NCBI RefSeq assembly: GCF_003482105.1
Contig: NZ_QULM01000006.1
Coordinates: forward strand, 102,504-166,503
DNA length: 64,000 nt
From: Coprococcus sp. OM04-5BH
Lineage (GTDB): Bacteria; Bacillota; Clostridia; Lachnospirales; Lachnospiraceae
Direction: 5' to 3'
Positions within the stretch are counted from its first letter, which is position 1. Each line of letters begins with the position of its first letter. Below are positions 38,451 to 46,716 of the stretch, piece after piece. Both the position numbers and the translations under genes were made by a program. The notes under the pieces were generated by a model that saw only the letters and a list, made by a program, of their open reading frames with translations, did no database searches and was not told where the DNA came from.

Positions 38451-39884
38451 TTATGCGCCACCTGGGCTTTGCTTCTTTCCGGGTCTCAGCTCTCTCATGA
38501 ACTCCGGCAAAGCCTCCCTTCCCTTGATGGTAACAGGCTTTATCCATTTACCGGTTCTCACATATATAAGCTCAGCAACAAGTCTTATAATCTCATCAGT
38601 ATATACAAATGAAAATACTATCAAAAATGGTAGTCCTATGGTCATACCGGCTATCCATGTTGCCGGTACACTGACAAGAAACAGTCCGCAGATCTCAAGA
38701 ACCGTTCCGAATATAGCTTCACCACCTGCTCTGAACGCTTCATTCATGATGTAGTTGGCAGTCCTTATGGCTCCGAACACAAGATAGATCGTAAGCATGT
38801 ATTTTCCGTACATCATTGCTGTTTCCGAAAGTCCAAATAACCCCAGAAGCGGTCTGTTAAGCAATGTACATACAAGCACGATCAAAAAAGTTACCATCGG
38901 ACAGAACAATGCTGATTTCCTGCAGAATACGAAACCCCTTGCAGGATTACCTGAGCCAACCTCTCTTCCAACAATAACATTTACGGCACTGGCAAGACCA
39001 CCAAAGAAAGCATACACAAATCCCTCGCATACTCTGAAAGCCGCCATGGCTGCTATAGCCTGCTCACTCTGATGCCCAATAACAATATTTATTATCATCT
39101 GTCCTACGCCGTACATCATCTCATTGCAGAGAATAGGCAGGCTCTTGGCAAGATAAGATTTAAGGAATGGCCTGTCAAAGGCAAATATCTGTTTTATGTT
39201 AAGCTTTATGTCACACTTTGACCTAAACAGGAAGATCAAAAGTAACGCTACATTCACAATTCCTGACACCAGTGTACCTATTGCTGCACCGGCTACTCCC
39301 ATCTCCGGCATACCAAACTTACCGTTTATGAATATATAATTAAGTACAAAATTCACCACAAGTGCCACTACGGAACATATAAGAGGTGCTTTCACCCGCT
39401 CTGTCGACCTTAAGAAGTTGCTTATAAGCACAGCATATACCTGGAACGGATATGCAAACCCTACTAACCTTATATACGGTGCCCCCGCCCTTATAAGCGA
39501 CTGCTTGTCCGTGTAGACCGACAGGAAAAACTCCGGCTTTACGATACACACTAATGAGAAAAGCGCTGCCACAAGGGTCATAAATATAAGGCTTATTCCA
39601 AATGTCCTGTTTACGCCCTTCTCATCCTTCGCCCCTGCGAACTGTGCAAAGAACAGCATGGAGCCACTGGCAAAGCCCCAATAGCTTGAGAAATACAACG
39701 AACTTATCTGGGAGCATATTCCAACTGCTGCCACTGCCAGCTCTCCCTTATTTCCAAGCATAATGGTATCCACCATACTTGCAGTTGTGCTAAGAAGGTT
39801 CTGCATGGCAACCGGTAATGCTATGGTAATCATGGTGCCCAGATATTCCTTCCATGTATAATATTTTCCTAATCCCCTTGTCAT
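38451..39884 (-). CDS. MATE family efflux transporter
   Basis: The 477-residue protein has 12 predicted membrane helices in two related halves. The first half opens with ITIALPVAMQNLLSTTASMVDTIMLG, typical of MATE exporters. These use Na+ or H+ gradients to expel cationic drugs or metabolites; the substrate is unknown. ATG 39884 follows GAGGATTAAGTATT. A short positively charged C-terminus (RPGKKQSPGGA) follows the last helix. There is 52 bases between it and the hemolysin III gene upstream. Confidence 0.93.
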   Translation of the reverse strand: MTRGLGKYYTWKEYLGTMITIALPVAMQNLLSTTASMVDTIMLGNKGELAVAAVGICSQISSLYFSSYWGFASGSMLFFAQFAGAKDEKGVNRTFGISLIFMTLVAALFSLVCIVKPEFFLSVYTDKQSLIRAGAPYIRLVGFAYPFQVYAVLISNFLRSTERVKAPLICSVVALVVNFVLNYIFINGKFGMPEMGVAGAAIGTLVSGIVNVALLLIFLFRSKCDIKLNIKQIFAFDRPFLKSYLAKSLPILCNEMMYGVGQMIINIVIGHQSEQAIAAMAAFRVCEGFVYAFFGGLASAVNVIVGREVGSGNPARGFVFCRKSALFCPMVTFLIVLVCTLLNRPLLGLFGLSETAMMYGKYMLTIYLVFGAIRTANYIMNEAFRAGGEAIFGTVLEICGLFLVSVPATWIAGMTIGLPFLIVFSFVYTDEIIRLVAELIYVRTGKWIKPVTIKGREALPEFMRELRPGKKQSPGGA

Positions 39885-39936
39885 AATACTTAATCCTCAT
39901 TAAAACTTATAGACTGTAAATCTCAAGGTATCCAAG

Positions 39937-40851
39937 TTAATAAACCAAAAAGTAAATTGCAAAGAAATGGAAAGCAGCTCCAGCCAGCACAAATAAATGC
40001 CATATGAAATGATCCCCTTTTTTGTCCCTGACAAAAGGAATCATTCCCACAGTGTATATGATACCTCCAAGAAGTATCATAAGAAGCAATGGTTTATCAT
40101 GCTTAAACCATCCCGGTATGAACATAATGGCACTCCAGCCAATGACAAAATATAATGTATAATGCACAGGTCTGAACCTCCCCGGTCCAAACACACATAT
40201 AATGGTAATTCCTGCAACTATCAGCCCCCATTGTATACAGAAAAGAACTATTCCGATCGTATTGCCCCAGTATACCAGGAACAATGGTGCAAATGTTCCT
40301 CCAATAAGCAAATATATTGAAGTATAGTCAAATCTTCTCCATATCCTTTTAACAGTAAGTCCCGACGCATAGGAATGATAGAGGCAGCTCATAAGAAACA
40401 TAAGTATCAAGCTTATTCCATAGAAACAGGTTGCCATCACCTTAAGTCCCGTGTCCGATTTCAGAAGCAACAGTATGAAACCGGCAATGGATAATCCCGT
40501 TCCCACTCCGTGGCTGACTGCATTTCCAACCTCTTCGAGTACAGTAAGCTTCGGCGGCTCATTGAGCTTCCTGAAATATTCCTTCCGCTCAAGCTTTCTT
40601 GCTCTTTTAAATTCTTTTTCTGATGACACATCTTTTTCTGTCTTTGATTCGTTTTCTGTTGACATGTCTTTTTCTGTCTTTGATTCGTTTTCTGCTGACA
40701 AATTACTGCTTATGTCTGTTCTGCTGTCTATTATGTGCTTTCCATCAATTGTGTTATCTGTTCTATTGTCTATCATGTGCTTTCCATCGATTGTATTGCC
40801 TTTTTGGTTTTCATGTGCATGCGATCCTGTATGGATATCTTTTTTGCTCAT
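39937..40851 (-). CDS. Hemolysin III / PAQR family membrane protein with repeat-rich N-terminus
   Basis: The 304-residue protein has a C-terminal ~200-residue, seven-helix domain with the hallmark residues of the HlyIII/PAQR family: EEVGNAVSHGVG, SCLYHSYAS, FDYTSIYLLIGGT and HFIWHLFVLAGAAFHF. The conserved His and Asp likely bind a metal. The first ~95 residues are an unusual hydrophilic extension with two internal duplications (TIDGKHxIDxRTD twice, ENESKTEKD twice). The function of bacterial members is unclear. ATG 40851 follows AAGGTGATATAGTTT. Confidence 0.88.
   Translation of the reverse strand: MSKKDIHTGSHAHENQKGNTIDGKHMIDNRTDNTIDGKHIIDSRTDISSNLSAENESKTEKDMSTENESKTEKDVSSEKEFKRARKLERKEYFRKLNEPPKLTVLEEVGNAVSHGVGTGLSIAGFILLLLKSDTGLKVMATCFYGISLILMFLMSCLYHSYASGLTVKRIWRRFDYTSIYLLIGGTFAPLFLVYWGNTIGIVLFCIQWGLIVAGITIICVFGPGRFRPVHYTLYFVIGWSAIMFIPGWFKHDKPLLLMILLGGIIYTVGMIPFVRDKKGDHFIWHLFVLAGAAFHFFAIYFLVY
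40625..40798 (-). repeat. Two in-frame tandem duplications in the hemolysin III gene
   Basis: A 36-bp unit occurs twice (40625-40660 and 40661-40696) and a 42-bp unit twice (40715-40756 and 40757-40798). Both lengths are multiples of three and encode the duplicated ENESKTEKD and TIDGKHxID segments of the N-terminal extension. Confidence 0.9.
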
Positions 40852-40972
40852 AAACTATATCACCTTATTTCTTCTGATATCTCAAGTATTATACACACAT
40901 ATTAAGAATTTACAACACAGAAACTTAATAAAGTTAATTTTTCAAAATAAATTTTCACCTTTATTTCTCTTA

Positions 40973-41002
40973 TTTACATTACCAGACATCATGATGTATA
41001 TT
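40973..41002 (+). promoter_or_regulatory. Promoter of the AraC gene with internal palindrome
   Basis: TTTACA (40973-40978) and TATATT (40997-41002) are separated by 18 bases. The perfect palindrome ACATCATGATGT (40986-40997) lies between them and may be an operator. Confidence 0.55.
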
Positions 41003-41039
41003 ATATACATTCAACAAATCATAACATGGAGGCTTAATT

Positions 41040-41882
41040 ATGGCAGACACATTCAAAATTAAAGATGCACCAATGCTTGGCTATCTGAACAAAGATTTTG
41101 AACTTTTCTACATATGCGAAGAGTCTCTGCCGGATTTCAGCTACCATTATCATGATTTTTATAAACTTCTTATACACATGCAGGGAGATGTTTCCTATCA
41201 TATAGAAGGCAAGGAATACGCGCTCCAATCGGGAGACACTCTGCTGATAAGTCCCGGTGAGATCCATAAGGCCGAATTAAAAAAGGCATGCTGTTACGAA
41301 CGTATCATCGCTTACATCTCCGAAGAATTCTTCAAGCACGAGGAAGCATTTAATGTGGATCTGAAACAATGCTTTGTACTGGCCTCGGAAAACAAATCCC
41401 ATGTGGCAAGGTTTACCAAGTCATCCGGCTCTCTATCCCAGATAGTCCGGGTGTTAAAGTCGTGCTTTTTCTCAAAGGATTTCGGAAGTGAACTGCTAAA
41501 AAAAGTTAAGCTTGAGGAATACATGATCATACTAAACCGCCTCCTACTGTCAGACAATGATACATTTATAAGTGCCACCAGCAATCCTAAAGTAATTGAG
41601 GCCCTGGATTATATCAACAACAACTTGAACAAGGAGTTATCCATTGAAAGCATTGCCTCAAGTCTGTATGTCAATCCATCATACCTTATGCACTTATTCA
41701 AAGACGAAACCGGCTATACCATTGGTCGCTACATCAGCGAGAAACGGCTCTTCCTTGCAAGCCAGTACATTGCAAACGGCAAGACCATGACCGAAGCCTG
41801 CTATCTGTCCGGTTACCAGAACTATGGTACCTTCTACTATGCCTATAAGAAAAGATATGGTGTCTCTCCCAAAAATCATTAA
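41040..41882 (+). CDS. AraC family transcriptional regulator with cupin sensor domain
   Basis: The 280-residue protein has an N-terminal cupin-like ligand domain (HYHDFYKLLIHMQGDVSYHIEGKEY, with SGDTLLISPGEIHKA) and a C-terminal double helix-turn-helix (~180-280; LSIESIASSLYVNPSYLMHLFKDETG and MTEACYLSGYQNYGTFYYAYKK). Such proteins often respond to sugars or to small effectors; the target is unknown. ATG 41040 follows GGAGG with a 7-base spacer. Its TAA overlaps the TAA of the converging FHA gene by two bases (TTAA). Confidence 0.92.
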   Translation: MADTFKIKDAPMLGYLNKDFELFYICEESLPDFSYHYHDFYKLLIHMQGDVSYHIEGKEYALQSGDTLLISPGEIHKAELKKACCYERIIAYISEEFFKHEEAFNVDLKQCFVLASENKSHVARFTKSSGSLSQIVRVLKSCFFSKDFGSELLKKVKLEEYMIILNRLLLSDNDTFISATSNPKVIEALDYINNNLNKELSIESIASSLYVNPSYLMHLFKDETGYTIGRYISEKRLFLASQYIANGKTMTEACYLSGYQNYGTFYYAYKKRYGVSPKNH

Positions 41883-43426
41883 TTCCTGCACAGAAACCTT
41901 GTGTCACCAAAGGAAACCACATCACCAACCTTAATACAGACTGCCTCTCCCGGTGTCAACTCATTACCATTAATCTTTGTTCCATTGGTAGAACCCAGGT
42001 CTATCACTTCGATCCAGTCACCGCGCCATATAAGTTCCGCGTGTCTCCTGCTTACTCCATCGTCATGTATCACATGGTCACATTTGCTGACACTCCGCCC
42101 AACTGTTATTATCCGTCCACAATTTCTTATACTATTGTGGCCCGAGCGGTCTGACTCAAGACTCTCAAGATACATTTCCTGCGGTCTTTGTCCCGTAAGT
42201 ATTGTCGTGCCAATGTCTGATTGCGCTTCATTAAGTACTATTGTACCAATGTCTGATTGTGCTTCATTAAGTACTATTGTACCAATGTCCCTGGGAGCAA
42301 CATCCGAAACTACACTTGAAACAGTATTAACATTTCCGGTCTGTAATACCATACCCTGTTCTTTCCTTTTCATTCCTGTGTATATCCCTACTTCCGTAGC
42401 CATAAGGAAAACTGTAAACATTAAGTCTCTCATATATTCAGTATGCCCGTTCCCCAAAAACTGTACCGATGCCAGAACCATGCCGATCACTCCTGTTATA
42501 ATGATTCCCACCTTAAGCAGACCACAGTAATCCAATGTCACTCTCCGGCTTTTCTCCGTTTCTTCTGTAGCTTTGCCAAACACCTCATCCATTAATTTCC
42601 ACCTGTCCTTTTCTTTAGAACCTGGATGACCATTGATATAACCTGCATGATCCTTTATATATTCTTCACTCTCTCCCTCATTTACAACAGCTTTAGCAAT
42701 CCTATGCGAATCCAGCTCATCATACACCGGGGTATCATCATGTTGATTCCGGGAGGTATATGCCACAATTCCATTACGCGGATTTTTTTGATCACCACCC
42801 GACTTCACGCTTATATTATATCTTTCCACATAATTCAGGATTTCCTTCATATCTACTTTATCAAGTGCAACAATATTATAGAGATCATAAACTATATCGA
42901 GTCCTTCTTTATCCCGATGAAATACATTCTGAAGTATATCCTCCAGAAGCCTCCTAAGCTGCTTCGGCAACGATTGATTATATCCTTTTACATAAGCAAA
43001 TCTGTACTCTGATTTCTTTTCATCATAATATATGTATTTGCTCTCAAGAACCAGATCTGTGGCAGCAAGCATATAATCGTCCAGTTCAAATACCAGTTCA
43101 CCAATGGTTTTTATGAATTTCAGTATAGCCTCTGCCGTCATATTGGGAATGATATCTGTCATTGTCTCAAGCCCATTTATATCAAAGAAAATCATTTGCT
43201 TTGCGTCCAACTGCCGGAATTCAAAGGGCAGTATGGCACTGATATCATTGCTTTTTAACATTTTCATCTCAAAACATCCCATATCAAGTTCAATTCCACT
43301 TACAGCCATATAAGTGTTCAGTCCATCATTAAAAATGCTCGCATCAATGCTCGTATTCATCCCATTATCCGGTATAATTTTCTCTGTATGCTTACTCACC
43401 CCTTCACTGTGAGTATTCTTCTCCAT
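41879..43426 (-). CDS. FHA domain protein with N-terminal DUF6382-like region
   Basis: The 515-residue protein has a cytosolic N-terminal ~215-residue domain (DIGxIxx-type DUF6382-like, with FDINGLETMTDIIPNMTAEA), two membrane helices near 300-350, a linker with the repeated DIGTIVLNEAQS, and a C-terminal FHA domain (~430-515). The FHA core GRSVSKCDHVIHDDGVSRRHAEL ends with DLGSTNGTKING, normal for binding phospho-threonine. It is the last gene of the tad operon, overlaps the previous gene by 23 bases and may link pilus assembly to Ser/Thr kinase signalling (inference). Confidence 0.85.
   Translation of the reverse strand: MEKNTHSEGVSKHTEKIIPDNGMNTSIDASIFNDGLNTYMAVSGIELDMGCFEMKMLKSNDISAILPFEFRQLDAKQMIFFDINGLETMTDIIPNMTAEAILKFIKTIGELVFELDDYMLAATDLVLESKYIYYDEKKSEYRFAYVKGYNQSLPKQLRRLLEDILQNVFHRDKEGLDIVYDLYNIVALDKVDMKEILNYVERYNISVKSGGDQKNPRNGIVAYTSRNQHDDTPVYDELDSHRIAKAVVNEGESEEYIKDHAGYINGHPGSKEKDRWKLMDEVFGKATEETEKSRRVTLDYCGLLKVGIIITGVIGMVLASVQFLGNGHTEYMRDLMFTVFLMATEVGIYTGMKRKEQGMVLQTGNVNTVSSVVSDVAPRDIGTIVLNEAQSDIGTIVLNEAQSDIGTTILTGQRPQEMYLESLESDRSGHNSIRNCGRIITVGRSVSKCDHVIHDDGVSRRHAELIWRGDWIEVIDLGSTNGTKINGNELTPGEAVCIKVGDVVSFGDTRFLCRN
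42194..42286 (-). repeat. 36-bp tandem repeat in the FHA gene linker
   Basis: Two nearly identical 36-bp units (42215-42250, 42251-42286) differ at one base and are preceded by a partial copy (42194-42214). They encode DIGTIVLNEAQS twice, then DIGTTIL. The threonine in each copy could be a phosphorylation site for the adjacent FHA domain. Confidence 0.85.
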
Positions 43427-43934
43427 ACATCTGCCACCTCCTCAGGTTATTGCTGGTATCCCTTATTTCCTGTGCCCCTTCTCTTTCCCTTCTTGAAGAA
43501 CTGTTCTTTGACACCATAAACATTCCCGGGCAATCTGTACTATAGCTTAACGAAAACCTATAATCTCCGCTTTTAAAGCCCTTAACATTCTGAATAGGAC
43601 CTGCTATCCCCGGTGTTTCGTCAAACAATGCCTTTACTTCAAGATCTGACGCCATAGTCATGTCGTTTTCCATGTCAGCCTGCATTACCGAGGATAAATC
43701 CTCACCGGAAGCAATATACACCTCCTTGGTATACATGGTCGAATAGGCTATCCCCATGGTTATAGCATCATTTATACATATTACAAACAAGTTAATAGCA
43801 AAGAATACCACACATATAACTATGGGACACACAAAGCACATCTCCACTGCTATTGAACCTTTATTAATTTTGTTATCTTTTTCTTCTATATTTAGAAATA
43901 TTTTTTCTTTAATTCTTGTAACAGCATTCAACAT
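43404..43934 (-). CDS. TadE-like pseudopilin
   Basis: The 176-residue protein has a single hydrophobic segment preceded by GSIAVEMCFVCPIVICVVFF, the G-S-x-x-V-E pattern of TadE/TadF minor pilins recognised by the prepilin peptidase. The rest is predicted outside the membrane. ATG 43934 (MLNAVTRIKEK) lies just after GGGAGGAGG. It overlaps the FHA gene by 23 bases and follows the larger TadE-like gene by 47 bases. Confidence 0.75.
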   Translation of the reverse strand: MLNAVTRIKEKIFLNIEEKDNKINKGSIAVEMCFVCPIVICVVFFAINLFVICINDAITMGIAYSTMYTKEVYIASGEDLSSVMQADMENDMTMASDLEVKALFDETPGIAGPIQNVKGFKSGDYRFSLSYSTDCPGMFMVSKNSSSRREREGAQEIRDTSNNLRRWQMYGEEYSQ

Positions 43935-43981
43935 AAATCCTCCTCCCAATTATTGAAAATCAGCCTATTAAAAATTTGCTA

Positions 43982-44770
43982 TCACCCACCGCACTTCGAA
44001 CAATATGGCAGCTCTGTCTCGCTTTTCTTCACCCTGTACACTGTCCGCTTAAGTCCGGAACAAGCCAGGGAATTATGATATCTGTCACCGTAGTCTGTCA
44101 CATACACTGTCTGCCTGCCTCCACTTCTCTTAACACACAATTCACAGGGAGAGTATGCCCCCTTAACAGACTCCAGGGAGGCTTCCCTGATAGACAGCTT
44201 AATATATGTACAGTGTCTTGACTTATGGCATACCGTACCATTTTCTGCTATATACACATAAGGATCCTGTTCATTTCCCGCTTCCTCATCAACAAGCCTC
44301 CCTACATATGCCTTCTGCCTTAGCGACTCTGTAACAGGAATATTCACCGACCCAAATAACGGAACATCCACCTTGAGATCATAGGCACAATCCATATATA
44401 CATATCCATCACTTTCATCATAATATGCTCTGATAAATACAATCCCTGACCTGCCTCCAAGGACATAACTGTCGACGTTTTCTTTGTCATCAAGATAGTC
44501 TCTGAACTTTAAAGCTGCAGCACCGATATTTATAGCATTCTGACCATCACCCCTGCCATACAAATATTGATACTCTCCCAAATACTCTCCGGTCTCCATA
44601 AAAGCCTCATAGATAACCGCCTTTGTCTTCATGCTTCCTGCCATGGAATACACTGATAGCATTGCAAATATAAAGATTGGCAGAACCAGAGAGGCCTCTA
44701 CCGTAACACTGCCATTATTTTTTCCGGTAAAATCAATCACCAGTTTCCTTAGGCATTTTATTATTGTCAT
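43982..44770 (-). CDS. TadE-like pseudopilin with two C-terminal cysteine modules
   Basis: The protein has ~262 residues from ATG 44770 (MTIIKCLRKLVIDF). The pilin-like N-terminus GSVTVEASLVLPIFIFAM is a good TadE match. The outer part ends in two related modules, VYIAENGTVCHKSRHCTYI...PCELC and VYVTDYGDRYHNSLACSGL...CSKC. Each looks like the small Cys/His zinc-type module (YHxxxC...PCxxC) seen at the ends of other proteins. The start is uncertain: the frame is open to 44935 and ATG 44824 is an alternative, while SD spacing is poor for all. It is part of the tad operon. Confidence 0.75.
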   Translation of the reverse strand: MTIIKCLRKLVIDFTGKNNGSVTVEASLVLPIFIFAMLSVYSMAGSMKTKAVIYEAFMETGEYLGEYQYLYGRGDGQNAINIGAAALKFRDYLDDKENVDSYVLGGRSGIVFIRAYYDESDGYVYMDCAYDLKVDVPLFGSVNIPVTESLRQKAYVGRLVDEEAGNEQDPYVYIAENGTVCHKSRHCTYIKLSIREASLESVKGAYSPCELCVKRSGGRQTVYVTDYGDRYHNSLACSGLKRTVYRVKKSETELPYCSKCGG

Positions 44771-45007
44771 TCTCCGGTCGTTCCACCTCCTTTTGAAATA
44801 CTCTTCCGGGCGCTGCCGGTACATACCCTCCACTACCGGATTTACAATCCTATAAATATTTTGTTTTATAATTAAGATTGCCTGGAGAAGCCGCGCTATT
44901 GCGTAAAAATTTTTATATCCGGACATGGAGAGCATGTACCAGCAGTGCCCTGTAAACTTTTATTATGCATTAAATTTTTCCGGTCACCTGATTCTGATTA
45001 TCTTTAC

Positions 45008-46441
45008 CTAATATCCCCCGTATATACTGTTGTCATACTGATAGGCACCATCCCATATGCTGATCCCTTTACTGCTTAAAAATGCGTCAAATAAAGGCTC
45101 TCCCTCTACTGATATCTGGGTTTCAAACGAATATATACAATTCTTCATGAGAAAATCCGGCTGGTTTCTTCTGACATTTAATTGCATAACATCACACATT
45201 CTCCAATAAATGTCCTTGTACTTTTCTGCCAGAAATATCATAAGAAAATCCTCATAATCAAGACTGTCCCTGCCTTCATAATTAATATTCTCCACGTTCT
45301 TTAAGTTTCCCAGCTTTTTGAAGTCTGTCTGCCATGTTTCAGCCTTCTTCACATATGAGATACTGTTCCCCGCAAGAAGCGACTTCACCTCCACCAGAGT
45401 TTCAGCGTATGACCAGCATGCCACCAGAAAATATTTTGCCATTCCGTATGTGACAAATGGCAATAATGATATGAACACCGCCACAGGTTTTATCTGAGCA
45501 AGCCTTTTTGAATCATTTAGAAGAAATGCCATATTGAAGCCTATCCTGTGCATTATCAGTCTGTTGACCACAGCTTTCAGATTATCATAATCATTATCCT
45601 TACCGGCTATCAGATACTCAGTTTCCAGCTCAAATACTCCGTTTTTCTCCTCGCTGGTGTAATTCGCAAATGTATCAATGGCATAGGCGATCCCATAATA
45701 TCCCTCTGCCAGAGTGGTCACGCAATCAGATGTGGAGGTCTTAAGTGTCTCTTCTATCCTGTCTATGTCATTAAAATTGGTATCTACCTCCCGGACATCA
45801 TCTTCCTCGGTTCTTCCCTTAGATGGAAACAATGAGGTGTCCATCTGAACATTTGACGGTAATGTATCATCCGGAACAACAACGCTGAGGACACCACCTA
45901 TAGTAGCATTTCTCACTGCACCTCTTGGGTCACCGGTACTCATCTTATTGCTGTCACTTTCTTCATTACTTCCATTCTTCACAGAGTCCGACACATCCCT
46001 TGTAGGATCCTCATTGTCACTTATTATGTTTATGATCCGCTCCGCACCATCTAACTCTGTCCGAAGCTTCATGTACTCTGTTATCTCTCGTTTCAGAACT
46101 TCACAGTCATTGTCAAGTACATCTGTGGTTTTTCCCAGACGTACATCCTGAACATTGAAATCACTGCCAAGAGTATGCTCCAGATATTCGCTGATCTGCT
46201 CCTCTATCTCACCTTCGCCTGCACCTCCATAGGTTTTATCCAACAGCAGCAGATGATAATCCTCAAATAATTCTGCCACATAGTCCGCCTTTATACTTTC
46301 AGTTGCGCCCTTTGACGCCTCCGCCACCTTTGCACGTCCCATATACGCATGAGTGATCTCTACTGCTGTCAGACCTAATATAAGCAAGCTAATAAGGAGA
46401 AGACTGAGAAACACTGTAATATTCCCCTTATTATTCACCAT
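45008..46441 (-). CDS. TadG-like secreted protein (DUF5702 type)
   Basis: The 477-residue protein begins MVNNKGNITVFLSLLLISLLILGLTAVEITHA, an N-terminal membrane segment typical of TadG/DUF5702 proteins of Clostridia, where 'G(N/S)ITVF' follows a short positive stretch. The remainder is predicted outside the membrane, with a hydrophobic stretch near KPVAVFISLLPFVTYGMAKYF. It is probably a pilus-associated or assembly protein. ATG 46441 follows AAGAGGAAATCGG. It sits 11 bases after the flp pilin gene. Confidence 0.78.
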   Translation of the reverse strand: MVNNKGNITVFLSLLLISLLILGLTAVEITHAYMGRAKVAEASKGATESIKADYVAELFEDYHLLLLDKTYGGAGEGEIEEQISEYLEHTLGSDFNVQDVRLGKTTDVLDNDCEVLKREITEYMKLRTELDGAERIINIISDNEDPTRDVSDSVKNGSNEESDSNKMSTGDPRGAVRNATIGGVLSVVVPDDTLPSNVQMDTSLFPSKGRTEEDDVREVDTNFNDIDRIEETLKTSTSDCVTTLAEGYYGIAYAIDTFANYTSEEKNGVFELETEYLIAGKDNDYDNLKAVVNRLIMHRIGFNMAFLLNDSKRLAQIKPVAVFISLLPFVTYGMAKYFLVACWSYAETLVEVKSLLAGNSISYVKKAETWQTDFKKLGNLKNVENINYEGRDSLDYEDFLMIFLAEKYKDIYWRMCDVMQLNVRRNQPDFLMKNCIYSFETQISVEGEPLFDAFLSSKGISIWDGAYQYDNSIYGGY

Positions 46442-46452
46442 CCGATTTCCTC

Positions 46453-46635
46453 TTAATAAATTTTTTTTGCCGAATTGCCTATAGAATCCCAGATATTATT
46501 TACAAGACCTGTAATCTGTTCCTGAAATATAAGAACCATTGCTATAAGCACGACTATGATAAGCAATATTTCTACCACGCCCATTCCGGACTCTTCATGG
46601 ATAAACCTTTTTACATGACCTATTATTCTTGTCAT
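46453..46635 (-). CDS. Flp-type IVb pilin
   Basis: This 60-residue prepilin has a short positive leader (MTRIIGHVKRFIHEESG), a predicted prepilin-peptidase cut after Gly17, Glu22 at position +5 of the mature protein, and a hydrophobic helix (VVEILLIIVVLIAMVLIF). It is the probable major subunit of the Tad pilus fibre. ATG 46635 follows AAGGAGGTATGAA, the strongest SD of the operon, fitting high expression. A small stem-loop (46655-46682) lies in the 81-base gap after tadC. Confidence 0.9.
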   Translation of the reverse strand: MTRIIGHVKRFIHEESGMGVVEILLIIVVLIAMVLIFQEQITGLVNNIWDSIGNSAKKIY

Positions 46636-46716
46636 TTCATACCTCCTTAATATTGGTACGTCTCACCAAGTAATGGTGTACCATCATTTTTTCATGTGTC
46701 ATTCGACACCTTCTGA

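Noticed and set aside
44770..44935. N-terminal extension of the TadE-like gene by 55 codons
   Set aside because: The extra part would precede the pilin signal by more than 60 residues, unlike the family, and has no usable SD.
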